The notes under the pieces are model-generated. The model was not told the origin of the DNA and did no database searches. It saw only the letters and a program-made list of their open reading frames with translations. From Styela clava (taxonomy: Eukaryota; Chordata; Ascidiacea; Stolidobranchia; Styelidae), in the NCBI RefSeq assembly GCF_964204865.1, contig NC_135262.1, positions 14,260,001 through 14,324,000 of the forward strand: a stretch of 64,000 nt of DNA, in the 5' to 3' direction. This document shows positions 1 to 10,850 of the stretch, in pieces; position 1 is the stretch's first letter, and each line of letters opens with the position of its first letter. A program made the position numbers and the translations under genes.

Positions 1-700
1 ATCTACTTTGCCGGTCTTTTTAGGATTTAGAGGAGTGTATGTATTATGAGTCGTTTTAGATTACTGTTAGCTCACTATTTAGTAGGAATCATTATGTTAG
101 AATATGCTGGGATTTATCTGTGTGTTAATATTTACCAATTGTTTTTTTTTATTCAGTTATTTAATCCCGGAATCTATCAATATTTGAAATCAAGCTTATG
201 CTTTCAAACTATAACTTACACCTTTGACTGTTTAATCTACAAAATGGCTATTCTCTACGTGGGAGTATTATCGCCATATTGTTCTGTCGTGTATTCGAGT
301 TGGAATATTACAACAAAGTTCTTTCAGTTGGTGTGATCTTCTGAGGTGTTGGGGTTCAAAAGTTCAGTGGTTCAAGACTGTGAGTGCGGGACTGAATATT
401 ACGAGTTTGCATTGCAAATTGTAGGAAAACCGGGAAGTGGTACTTGACAGTGGTTGGGTATAAACGTAGCGCAGTTTGAGACTCCAATCCGTGCGTTACA
501 CAATTTCAAATATAGATTTATCTCCAACGTTTTTACGTAGAGAATTTCAGATATTTAGATCGTCTCCCGGTCAATTTCAAATATATGTGATTGTCTCTTA
601 CTGTCGACAATTTCAAATAAAGATTAATTGCCTTCTACCGTGGACAATTTTCTAGTACAGAATAAAGCTATTCAGATTGCAAGATGTCTGATGAAGATTG
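1..700 (+). repeat. BEL/Pao leader, extra tandem copy (LTR/5' untranslated region and first gag codons)
   Basis: This stretch is practically identical to 2355-3054 and to 49947-50653, and in all three places it is followed directly by the same hAT terminus. It ends with a start codon at 684-686 and five further codons that are the beginning of the BEL gag. It must therefore hold the retrotransposon leader and probably part of its LTR, but no 3' LTR is left in the window, so the LTR borders cannot be fixed. The 96-codon reading frame at 46-336 is hydrophobic but lies inside this non-coding leader, and I do not regard it as a gene. Confidence 0.65.
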
Positions 701-1405
701 CAGTGGCGGCGCGTGGTCATTTTGACAACCGGGGCAAGCTACTGCGGGACCAAGTCACCCCATCTACGGGGACAGGATGCGCGCTGTAAGTTCTCCCATC
801 ATTTTATGAGTATAAAAACCATTCCATCGGTAACAACCAATCGGCAAAAGCGACAATTTTTAACGATAAGAAAGTGTCTTTAAAACCGGTCCAAGTCAAG
901 GGATTAATAAATATAGACATAGTTTATTTTGAAACCTCTTACAAAAGGAAAGGCAATATTTACCCAGATAAATACAATGACATATTAACAGAAACTTCGG
1001 GAAAGCAGACAAAACCTAAAATAAGGTTTAAAACGTAACTATGAAGAAAGAAACGGTAATGCAAAGATAAGGACATGCGTCGCTCACTCATAGATATATA
1101 TGCTGCTAGACTTCTACTGCTTGAACATATGTGCAACACGCCGCGGTTTCTTGGAAGCAAAATGCTCAATAACGCGCTGATTAAAGTCATGCATCCCAGA
1201 AATAACGTCTCTTTGAATGGATAAAACAGCCAAGGAATTTAATCTATCTTGCTTCATTGTGTTTCTGAGATACGTTTTAATACGCTTCAGCGTGCTGAAT
1301 GTTCGCTCTGCATCGGCGGAAGAAATAGGCGTCGTCAAAATGATGTCCAGAAATTTTGCAGACGCCGCAAAAGTAGTTACTAGAGTGTTATCTATGAGGA
1401 ACCCA
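701..1405 (-). pseudogene. hAT element fragment with C-terminal transposase remnant
   Basis: It begins with the hAT terminal inverted repeat CAGTGGCGGCGCGT and copies 3055-3759. The minus-strand frame from about 1405 down to the stop at 1114 encodes the end of the transposase. It contains the hAT dimerisation signature around DAERTFSTLKRIKTYLR. The element is cut at 1405, where the next base comes from the flank upstream of the BEL leader. The fragment has only one terminus and no N-terminal half, so it cannot be active. Confidence 0.8.
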
Positions 1406-2354
1406 CCAAGTACCAGTATGGTAGTTACGACGATAAGTACTACAATTCCATGGCTTTTCATTATTTTATTGCTTTTATTATTTCACCATATTAACAAGTC
1501 CTTGATCAAAGAAAGCCCGCTATCAACTAATGGAATGTCTGCTACATTGACTCACTCGCATTTTTTTCTTAGTGACAGCAAAATAACAAGTAACCTCGAG
1601 TTGGTATCATCATTAAATAGGCACCATCGGACTTATAATGGAACAACATTAGGCACTTGTTACGTTTAATCAGGGGTTTAAAACACTTTTGAAACATCAA
1701 TACCGCGGTTCTACGAAGCAAAATTGATAGTTGGAATTAAAAAAAAACTGAGATGACAACTGTACAATATCGTTATTTATCGGGTATAGTAGGCTAAGTT
1801 TCTAATTAATCCCGTTTTTAATCTAATTAATTCGAGCCAGGATGCACTACTGCTATTATAATAGTATACACTTCCTGTGCCATATACTATTACAAACAAA
1901 TTTAAAAGATGTGGTTTGTCTGATAGTGTTACATTGTCAAGTTCCTACGATCAGTGTAAGTAATGTACATAGTCAGCGCCTATGGCTTTAAAATTTCCCA
2001 CAAATTAGGCATACGAAAAACAGCAGCATGTGATTTCAGAGCACTTATTTAACAATTTAATTTAATTTCAAATATAGATTTTAATTACGTATTTTTATGA
2101 CATGAATATATTTTCAAATCATGCCGCTAGAATGAAAAGGGGCAGCCTATAGGATATTTAATTACCTTTAATCAAGTGCGCAAAATTTATTGTATTCGAG
2201 AGAGTGAAATTAGCTATGGTGCAATATGTGTTTACCTTGCACGCCATTGGCTGCGGCAATCGACCGACGACGACGCTTGCTCTGTAGTTAGTATCTTGTA
2301 TTACTCTCTGTTGTGCGTGAGCGAGGCGAGCTAGTTATGGTGCAACCTGCTATT
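1406..2354. repeat. Flank upstream of the BEL leader, tail of the 2,354-bp tandem unit
   Basis: This AT-rich stretch matches 48918-49946 apart from small indels, including about 110 bp present near 49675-49790 and missing here. It joins the broken hAT at 1405 to the second copy of the BEL leader at 2355. No convincing gene was seen; short frames such as that at 1217-1669 run across the hAT/flank junction. TGTATTCGAG at 2191 is a possible BEL LTR start, but this rests only on its TGT. Confidence 0.6.
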
Positions 2355-3054
2355 ATCTACTTTGCCGGTCTTTTTAGGATTTAGAGGAGTGTATGTATTA
2401 TGAGTCGTTTTAGATTACTGTTAGCTCACTATTTAGTAGGAATCATTATGTTAGAATATGCTGGGATTTATCTGTGTGTTAATATTTACCAATTGTTTTT
2501 TTTTATTCAGTTATTTAATCCCGGAATCTATCAATATTTGAAATCAAGCTTATGCTTTCAAACTATAACTTACACCTTTGACTGTTTAATCTACAAAATG
2601 GCTATTCTCTACGTGGGAGTATTATCGCCATATTGTTCTGTCGTGTATTCGAGTTGGAATATTACAACAAAGTTCTTTCAGTTGGTGTGATCTTCTGAGG
2701 TGTTGGGGTTCAAAAGTTCAGTGGTTCAAGACTGTGAGTGCGGGACTGAATATTACGAGTTTGCATTGCAAATTGTAGGAAAACCGGGAAGTGGTACTTG
2801 ACAGTGGTTGGGTATAAACGTAGCGCAGTTTGAGACTCCAATCCGTGCGTTACACAATTTCAAATATAGATTTATCTCCAACGTTTTTACGTAGAGAATT
2901 TCAGATATTTAGATCGTCTCCCGGTCAATTTCAAATATATGTGATTGTCTCTTACTGTCGACAATTTCAAATAAAGATTAATTGCCTTCTACCGTGGACA
3001 ATTTTCTAGTACAGAATAAAGCTATTCAGATTGCAAGATGTCTGATGAAGATTG
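2355..3054 (+). other. BEL leader copy 1 with gag start codon
   Basis: This is the second tandem copy of the leader. The gag start codon is at 3038-3040. Five complete codons and two bases follow before the hAT terminus at 3055. On the other side of the hAT, at 6938, the gag reading frame resumes in the matching phase, which supports this start. No poly-purine tract or primer-binding site could be assigned with confidence. Confidence 0.6.
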
Positions 3055-3467
3055 CAGTGGCGGCGCGTGGTCATTTTGACAACCGGGGCAAGCTACTGCG
3101 GGACCAAGTCACCCCATCTACGGGGACAGGATGCGCGCTGTAAGTTCTCCCATCATTTTATGAGTATAAAAACCATTCCATCGGTAACAACCAATCGGCA
3201 AAAGCGACAATTTTTAACGATAAGAAAGTGTCTTTAAAACCGGTCCAAGTCAAGGGATTAATAAATATAGACATAGTTTATTTTGAAACCTCTTACAAAA
3301 GGAAAGGCAATATTTACCCAGATAAATACAATGACATATTAACAGAAACTTCGGGAAAGCAGACAAAACCTAAAATAAGGTTTAAAACGTAACTATGAAG
3401 AAAGAAACGGTAATGCAAAGATAAGGACATGCGTCGCTCACTCATAGATATATATGCTGCTAGACTT

Positions 3468-6412
3468 CTACTGCTTGAACATATGTGCAACACGCCGCGG
3501 TTTCTTGGAAGCAAAATGCTCAATAACGCGCTGATTAAAGTCATGCATCCCAGAAATAACGTCTCTTTGAATGGATAAAACAGCCAAGGAATTTAATCTA
3601 TCTTGCTTCATTGTGTTTCTGAGATACGTTTTAATACGCTTCAGCGTGCTGAATGTTCGCTCTGCATCGGCGGAAGAAATAGGCGTCGTCAAAATGATGT
3701 CCAGAAATTTTGCAGACGCCGCAAAAGTAGTTACTAGAGTGTTATCTATGAGGAACCCATAGAGCGGGCAAGTTGATGTGATGTTCAAAAAAGTTTGATT
3801 GGTGTATATACATCGCAATTCATTTTCCAATTTACCCACGTTTAGCATGGGGAAAAATTTGGAGACAGTAGTCAACAAATGGATGGAAAATTGACGTGCA
3901 AATTTGATTTACCAGAATGTCACAGCATACCTTTGCAGACAAAATCAAACGCTGCGTTGTTTGCCCGGGGCGTAAAGAAGCACTCCATGTGTCGTCGTAT
4001 TTTATTGTTTCCCGGGTACGAGATACAGCATCGCAGAAGTCTGAAATACACGACTGCACAGACGCTCCATCCATTAGCCTTGACTGCAATGCGCCGTATA
4101 ATACATCCACGTGATAGAATATTGTGGAGAAAAAAGCGAGAAAAAATTAAAACTCACCATCTTCTAGCAGACGCTTTAGACCTGCCGCCTCCCTCACAGA
4201 GCGGTCGTCCCAAACCGGAGAGCTCTGAATGCCATTGAAACACTCAATGAGCTCAGACCTAATTTCGGACACGCCCTGCACCACGCGATCATTTTGGATA
4301 TTCTTAAATGTCCCTTTCGAAACAGTTGCGGCATCAAGATGATCTCTCAATACTGTATCTAGGGATGCGGTGTATTCCACCATATCCAAAAATACCCCTC
4401 TATTAGAAGAGCCAGCCCGTTCATCGTGCCCACGGAGGGACAGCTCGTGACAACCAATGAACTTCAGAACCTATATCAATCGACCGAGAACATGGCGGTT
4501 TTTCTCGACGTTTTGGTTGTGCCGACGAATAGAAACCGCGCGTCCTTCATCCAACTGTGCTGCAATATTAACATTTCCGAATGTTCGGTATTTTACTGCA
4601 TTGTCCAGATGCTCCATAGAAGATTGATGATCCCTTGCACGCTCGGAAAGATGTTTAAGATCTCTAAAACCAAATCTACACCAACGTGAGTCACGGGCGG
4701 TAGCAAAAAGTAGGCAATAAAAACAAAAAAGTGCATTGTTGTCCTCGCTGTAACACAACCATTCGTTTGAAAAAATTTTGGGGTTCATCAAAGAGAACGC
4801 GGCAAGGTGTTCAGTGCGCAGAAGATTGCCTATTTGATTTATCAGAATGTCACAGGATACCTTTGCAGACAAAATCAAACGCTGCGTTGTTTGCCCGCGG
4901 CGTAAAGAAGCACTCCATGTGTCGTCGTATTTTATTGTTTCCCGGATACGAGATACAGCATCGCAGAAGTCTGAAATACACGACTCCACAGACGCTCCAT
5001 CCATTAGCCTTGACTGCAATGCGCCGTATAATACATCCACGTGATAGAATATTGTGGAGAAAAAAGCGAGAAAAAATTAAAACTCACCATCTTCTAGCAG
5101 ACGCTTTAGACCTGCCGCCTCCCTCACAGAGCGTTCGTCCCAAACCGGAGAGCTCTGAATGCCATTGAAACACTCAATGAGCTCAGACCTAATTTCGGAC
5201 ACGCCCTGCACCACGCGTGATTGGAAGTTCCAACGTGTTAGTGCACAAGCTGGGAAACGGCGGCTACATATCTGGCGAAGGAGGTCAGAGCGCTTCGGCG
5301 AAACGGAAAAAAATGAAGAAAACCCCGAAACATTTGCAAAAAATATACGGACGAGAGGGGTATCAAGACACATATTTTTAATAACGAGGTTAAATTGGTG
5401 TGCATAACAATGTAAAAAATGCGAGGAAAATCTTCTTTTATATAAATTGAACACCATGTTTCGACCCACTCATGACTGCCGCGCCGTCATAACTTTGAGC
5501 TATCAATTTTGACTTCGCGTTGTAAGGCTGTAACACTTCTTCCAGTACAGCCGATATCCTGCAAGCCGTGCGATCAACGATTGGTACAAAGCTGTGAAAT
5601 CTCTCGGTAGGTTTACCATCTTTCACAAACCGAAAAATCACAGCCAGTTGGGAAACGCACGTGATGTCAGTTGTCTCGTCAGACTGAATCGAAAGGAACT
5701 GGCAATTCTCAATTTCCAGAGCCAAATGTTGTAAATAAAATTTATACATTGAGTCGAGCAAATCATTTTGGATATTCTTAGATGTCCCTTTCGAAACAGT
5801 TGCGCCATCAAGATGATCTCTCAATACTGTATCTAGGGATGCGGTGTATTCCACCATATCCAAAAATACCCCTCTATTAGAAGAGCCAGCCCGTTCATCG
5901 TGCCCACGGAGGGACAGCTCGTGACAACCAATGAACTTCAAAACATCTATCAATCGACCGAGAACATGGCGGTTTTTCTCGACGTTTTGGTTGTGCCGAC
6001 GAATAGAAACCGCGCGTCCTTCATCCAACTGTGCTGCAATATTAACATTTCCGAATGTTCGGTATTTTACTGCATTGTCCAGATGCTCCATATAAGATTG
6101 ATGATCCCTGGCACGCTCGGAAAGATATTTAAGATCTCTAAAACCAAATCTACACCAACGTGAGTCACGGGCAGTAGCAAAAAGTAGGCAATAAAAACAA
6201 AAATGTGCATTGTTGTCCTCGCTGTAACACAACCATTCGTGTTTTTTATACCAAGTTTCTGCGCAGAATGTACGCCGACGCTTTCCTCCGTCATGGGATT
6301 GTTCCAGTGAACAATTTTTCGGTTGATAAGGCCCAAGAGGTTGTACCTCTAATTTTTGTTCCAGCGGCAGCTGCGAAAACGGAGTGCGAAGTAGTGCGTC
6401 GACTTTATTCAT
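3468..6412 (-). pseudogene. hAT-family transposase (zinc finger MYM-1/DUF4371-like), broken
   Basis: Read on the minus strand it starts at 6412 with MNKVDALLRTPFSQLPLEQK. It has a TTF/BED-like zinc-binding segment (FCFYCLLF, about residue 75), then the DUF4371-type core with SIQSDETTDI and AQSYDGAAVMSG, whose aspartates are the likely catalytic ones. It ends with the hAT dimerisation region (ADAERTFSTLKRIK) and a stop at 3468. Frameshifts near 5450 and 5050, plus a displaced duplicate of the middle of the gene at 3904-4766, destroy the frame. The protein would have cut and joined DNA at the element's ends in the nucleus; this copy cannot make it. Confidence 0.85.
3904..4766 (-). repeat. Chimeric internal duplication within the hAT
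   Basis: Bases 3904-4287 match 4834-5217 (offset 930), and bases 4288-4766 match 5762-6240 (offset 1474). The intervening 545 bp of the parent sequence are missing from the duplicate. The block is thus a deleted second copy of the transposase middle placed in tandem with the full one. It is absent from the hAT copies at 40683 and 50654, so it arose after, or separately from, the large segmental duplication. Confidence 0.8.
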
Positions 6413-6937
6413 TATGAGGTCTAAGGCTACGAAATGCGAAACCGGAAAGAAGTGAGGAGCTCAAAAGGAATGTGGAAAATCGAAAGCAAATGGACTAAAG
6501 GTCTCTAACTGATTCAAATAGCGAAACAAGCGACAAAAACGAAGGCGAGGATACTATCAACTCTTCAAGCAACCAACGAACGAGAAGGAATGCGTAAATA
6601 TGTCAACACGTTGTTGTAAGAAACGTCGGCATTGTGTCGTCATAATTTGGGGCTAGCCCCGATGATTTAGTAAAAGAAACAGAAAACAAACGAGACGCGG
6701 CGAGTGGAAGATAAAAGAGAGAATAAGATATACAATGAGCAACCGGGGCAAAATCGGCGTCGCCCCGTCGACGTTCGGCGAAGGCTTTGCGAGCGAAAAA
6801 TGAACCATGTCGGGAGAATATGGCTAGTGTAGACAGTCTGTGCAACCGATATTGGGGTATTTTTCGAATATTTTTTATTATACCGAAAAAACAACCGGGG
6901 CATTGCCCCGGTTGGCCCTATTGACGCGCCGCCACTG

Positions 6938-8287
6938 GAAGCTGAGAATGAAAAAGGAAAGATCTCGTGCGGGATATGAAAGCCACTTTACAAAGCTCTT
7001 GAAAACTATTGAGAATGTAATGCTTGACCCACAGAAATACAAAGAAGTTGTGGGTACAAAAGAAGCTGTGGATGCTGCATTTGAGAACTGTATTAAAGCA
7101 TGTGAAGACGTTCGAAATTCTGTCACTACTGGTCTGGAAATGGAAAACTTGAGTTTGAAAAAGCGACTGTAAAGCGTGATGAAATCGCCAGGAAGAAAGC
7201 GGTATGTGATAAATTATATGGTGAATATTTGCAGCGATACAATGCTGCTGCCAGCAAGAATAACTCAGTATCTAGTAAATCAAGAAAAACAAGTGTTGCT
7301 TCGCATCGAAGTAAATCTTCGAATAAATCATCTGTAAGATCATCTGTAGCTGCTAGAGCTCGACTGGATGCTAGACTAGCTGACCTTAAAGCAAAACGTG
7401 AACGGAACAAGCAATTTTGGAGAAGGAGAAATTAGATGACGAAGTGAACATTGAAAAAAAGGGTTTAGAAACAGAATTAAGTGTGGAAAAACGAGCACTT
7501 GACACAGAGCATCTTGCAGATGAAGCAAAACTGATAGCTCAGAGTTACGAAGAAACTGAAGGATCTATCATGAGTTCTAATTTGGATAGCAATCCACAAT
7601 TGGAATATACAAGTTGTGCCTAAAACAAACCTAAATTTGTGAACATTTATGAGCCTAAATCTAACGTGCCTATTATAAAGACTGGACTCTGCATTGCAGT
7701 CAAAGCCTGTTGTGGTTTCCCCTGTAATGAAAGATCTTTCTGATGATCGTGTGCCATTGATGACTTCAACATTGACTGGTGCTATAAACATGTCTAATCC
7801 TGGACTGCTGAGATCGTCCGAGGTTCCTGTTACATCGTTTGTACAATCTGGACATTATGTTTACAATCCGGTAATGAGTAGCATGCCGGTGTCGAGTTAT
7901 GCCCCGGCCACAGGTGGTGTGTCGGTGGCGAGCCATTTCCCAGTCACGAGTGGCGTGTCTGGAATGGGTGAATCTCAACGTGGGAGCAGTGTTCCTGTCC
8001 AGAATGTTTACGGTTCGAGTGTACCAGCGACATCTTTGAGCTATTCTGCAGTTCCTGTGTATCCGGTGATTCCGACATGTCCAGCATCAATGGGTGAACA
8101 TCTGAAAGTTGATCCACCTGAGTTTGATGGTGATCAACTGAAGTATCCAGAGTTTCTGAGTGAATTTACAGCTGCAGTTGATGTGGAAAACATCCCAGCA
8201 AATCGTAAGCTTATCATTCTGTACGAAGGACATTGCCAAAAAGGCAATTCGGTCATGTGTAATTATAAGCGGGGTCCTCTTTTGTGA
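6938..8287 (+). pseudogene. BEL/Pao gag, copy 1, frameshifted
   Basis: The frame resumes immediately after the hAT and encodes a lysine/glutamate-rich helical region. A serine-rich stretch, a second charged helix and a Val/Ser/Pro-rich linker follow, and then a short DUF1759-like segment (PEFDGDQLKYPEFLSEF). Frameshifts occur near 7150, 7430 and 7690. The DUF1759 domain breaks off near 8230 after NRKLIIL and passes into unrelated codons before the zinc knuckle, so most of its usual length is missing. The same break is present in copy 2. Gag would form the particle that packages element RNA in the cytoplasm. Confidence 0.75.
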
Positions 8288-8296
8288 CCGATTCTA

Positions 8297-9210
8297 ATGC
8301 TATACCTAGTAGGGGGGTCATTGCCAAGTTTGATTGTCTTTTTTTTTGGGTCGGGTAATCAACATCCTTTGTGGAAATGCCTGAAGTTTAAGAAAATGAC
8401 TCCAAAAGAGAGGTCATTGTGGGTGGGCAAAAATGATTTGTGTTATAATTGCCTTTTAAATGGTCACATAGCAAATGAGTGTACTCGCAATGTGGTATGT
8501 AACGTTGATGGATGCGGCAAAAAGCACAATGTGCTGCTGCATTTCCCACCTCGGCAGAAGCCGGGTGGTTCTACTAATTCTGGGAGTTTTTGTTCAGGTA
8601 ATAAGACGAGTGCTCCGGTCAGTGGGGCCGGTGAGAAATCTACGTGTGGAGCAACTTCTTGTAGCGTGGAGGCTACGGGAGAGGTTGGGAATGTTAGATT
8701 TAAAGTGTTACCAGTCACGGTCAGGGGTAAGGCCATAGGAGATAAGGAGATATCGACCTATGCCCTGTTAGACCCAGGATCTACGGTGTCCCTTTGTACC
8801 AATGGGCTCATGAGGGAGCTAGGTATAAGTGGGGTAAAAACCAAATTTTCTGTGCAGACTGTGACTGGTCATAAAATCCAAGAGGGGTTTGAGTTATCGT
8901 TGACTGCCATGGCTTCAGGCAACTTTCTAGTGCTAGATAGAGTTCTAACTGTTGAGCGATTGCCCAACTTGAAATCGAGTATTCCCAGTGTACGTGATAT
9001 ACTGAAGTGTATTCACATTTTTCCCATGTTGATATTTCTGATTCTATTCATAAGGAGGTTGGGCTTCTTATAGGCTCAAAGGCCCCGGATGCCCATGATG
9101 TGTTTGAGGTTAAACGTGGGAAAAGGGGACAGCCCAGAGCGGTGAAACCATGTTGGGGTGGACACTGTTTGGCCCTGAGAGTGATTCTAATTGTGATAAT
9201 AATATTGTGA
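8297..9210 (+). pseudogene. BEL/Pao pol, zinc knuckle and aspartic protease segment, copy 1
   Basis: A CCHC knuckle (CYNCLLNGHIANEC, C-x2-C-x4-H-x4-C) lies near 8443-8484 and a second Cys/His cluster follows it. The retropepsin active-site motif appears as LLDPGSTVSLC near 8765, the DUF1758 type found in BEL elements, with Pro where most retropepsins have Ser or Thr. After a frameshift near 9010 the frame carries LLIGSKAPDAH and related residues that mark the entry to the reverse transcriptase. Another shift lies near 9160. No continuous frame remains. Confidence 0.8.
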
Positions 9211-10133
9211 ATTTTATTCATTGTGATGATAATATTTTACATCGTCAATTGTGTCAGATTTAGGAGCATGATTTTATTGATAATGCACGTGAATCTGCAT
9301 CCTCACATTCTGTTGAAGACAAGCGGGCATTGTCTATCATGGAAAAGACTATTCGAAAAGTTACTAGACATTATGAGGTGGGACTCCCATGGAAAAATAA
9401 AGAGGTGAAACTTCCTAATAATTGTGCCATGGTGGAGAAACAATTAGTGTACCAAAAGAGGAAATTTATTCGAGACCCAGAATTATTTGAGCGTTATAAG
9501 AGCGTGATAAATGATTATCTGGATAATGGGTATGCAAGAAAAATACCTAATGATGAATTGGTGACTAGTAACAAAACTTTTTATTTGGGGCATTATAGTA
9601 CGAAACAATCAAAATTTCGTGTAGTTTTCAATGGGGCCGTAACTTTTCGTGGGGTTTTATTGAACGATAATTTATTACAAGGACCAGATTATGCGAATAA
9701 TTTGGCGGGAGTTTTGTTGGGGTTTCGACAAGAAAGAATTGGTGTGATGGCAGATATCAAGGCTATGTTTCATCAGCTGAGAGTGAGGCCAGAAGATTGC
9801 GACTCGCTTCGGTTTTTGTGGTGGCCAAATGGTGATTTGTCATCTCCAGCAAGTGACTATTCCATTTTGGTACACATATTTGGAAGCCGTTCAAGCCCAT
9901 CAGTTGCAGGTTTCGCTTTGAGGAGATGTGCTTCAGATAATGAGCCAGGTGTTGACCAATCTGTAGTTGATACTGTGCTGAAGAATTTCTATGTTGACGA
10001 TTTGTTGAAATCCTTGGCAAAGAGTGATTACGCTATCAATTTAGTGAAGCAGTTATCTATTCTACTAGAAAGCGGTGGGTTCCATCTAACAAAATTTATC
10101 AGCAATTGTCGAGAGGTGCAAAGACCTTGGTGA
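9211..10133 (+). pseudogene. BEL/Pao reverse transcriptase, copy 1
   Basis: The longest frame, 9330-10133, contains fingers-domain residues (KFRVVFNGA), motif A as MADIKAMFHQLRV near 9747, and the catalytic YVDD motif (NFYVDDLL) near 9990. The order and spacing fit Pao-type reverse transcriptases. The domain copies element RNA into DNA. The catalytic core looks intact here, but the upstream and downstream frames are shifted, so no full polyprotein can be made. Copy 2 lacks the stretch holding YVDD. Confidence 0.85.
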
Positions 10134-10850
10134 ATGAAAGGTTTCTATTCCTCGTTGTTTGAAATGTTCGGATACGAATGACCCTCGTGAGATTCAAATG
10201 CATATTTTTTGGGATGCAAGTGAAATTGGATATGGATGTGCATGCTATTTGCAAATGTTGAATAAGTCCGATGGATCGGTGCATTGTAGTTTTGTTATGG
10301 GAAAGTCAAGAGTGACACCTTCAAAACCAGTGACTATACCAAGGCTAGAGTTGACTGCGGCAGTGGTTGCAGTGAAGTTCGGTCAGTTAATGAAGACTCA
10401 ACTAGAGTATAAAATTGATAAAAGCATTTATTGGACCGATTCAATGTCAGTGTTGCAGTATATCACTAATACGACAAGACGCTTTCATACCTTTGTGGCG
10501 CATCGTCTTGCTGTTATTCATGAAGGATCAGAGCCTTCGCAGTGGAGACATATTGACACAAAATGTAACCCGGATGATATTGCATCTCGAGGTTTGAAAC
10601 CGTGTCAGTTGGACAAATCAAAGATCTGATTTGAAGGTCCTGCGTTTTTGATAAAGGAAGAACGCATGTGGCCAAAATTAAAACCTTTTCATGGCATATC
10701 AAATAGTGATCGTGAATTGAAACAGGATTTGACTGTATATTGTGTTAAAGATAACTTGAAGGAAAATACAATCAAACGTTTGCTTTCGAAATATTCTAAA
10801 TTGGAGAAACTTCAGAGATCGACAGCTTGGCTGTTGAGATATTGATCTTA
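10134..10850 (+). pseudogene. BEL/Pao RNase H, copy 1
   Basis: The frame 10159-10629 shows the RNase H triad in typical settings: FWDASEIGYGC (Asp), IPRLELTAAV (Glu) and YWTDSMSVLQYI (Asp). It then reads DIASRGLKPCQL, a motif usual at the end of the BEL RNase H domain. A stop at 10627-10629 interrupts the frame where copy 2 reads through with a Trp codon. The enzyme removes RNA from the RNA-DNA hybrid during reverse transcription. Confidence 0.82.

Larger units (their letters stand above)
3055..6937 (-). mobile_element. hAT DNA transposon inserted in BEL gag (copy 1)
   Basis: The two ends are CAGTGGCGGCGCGTGGTC and, inverted, ACGCGCCGCCACTG. They match the ends of the hAT at 40683-43697. The motif AACCGGGGC or its complement recurs close to both ends and may be a transposase-binding repeat. 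At 3,883 bp this copy is longer than its relatives (3,015 and 2,951 bp) because of an internal rearranged duplication. The flanks are GAAGATTG and GAAGCTGA, so there is no clean 8-bp target duplication, unlike the copy at 40683. Confidence 0.9.

Noticed and set aside
46-336. Open frame of 96 codons, hydrophobic, repeated at 2400-2690
   Set aside because: It lies in the BEL leader/LTR region and its preservation follows from recent duplication. In the third copy near 49990 it is broken by a change in the T run.
1217-1669. Open frame of 150 codons on the plus strand
   Set aside because: It runs across the junction between an inverted hAT fragment and flanking DNA; the first half is the antisense of the transposase.
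10099-10284. Minus-strand frames over the BEL pol, also at 56594-56779
   Set aside because: They are antisense shadows of the RNase H region.
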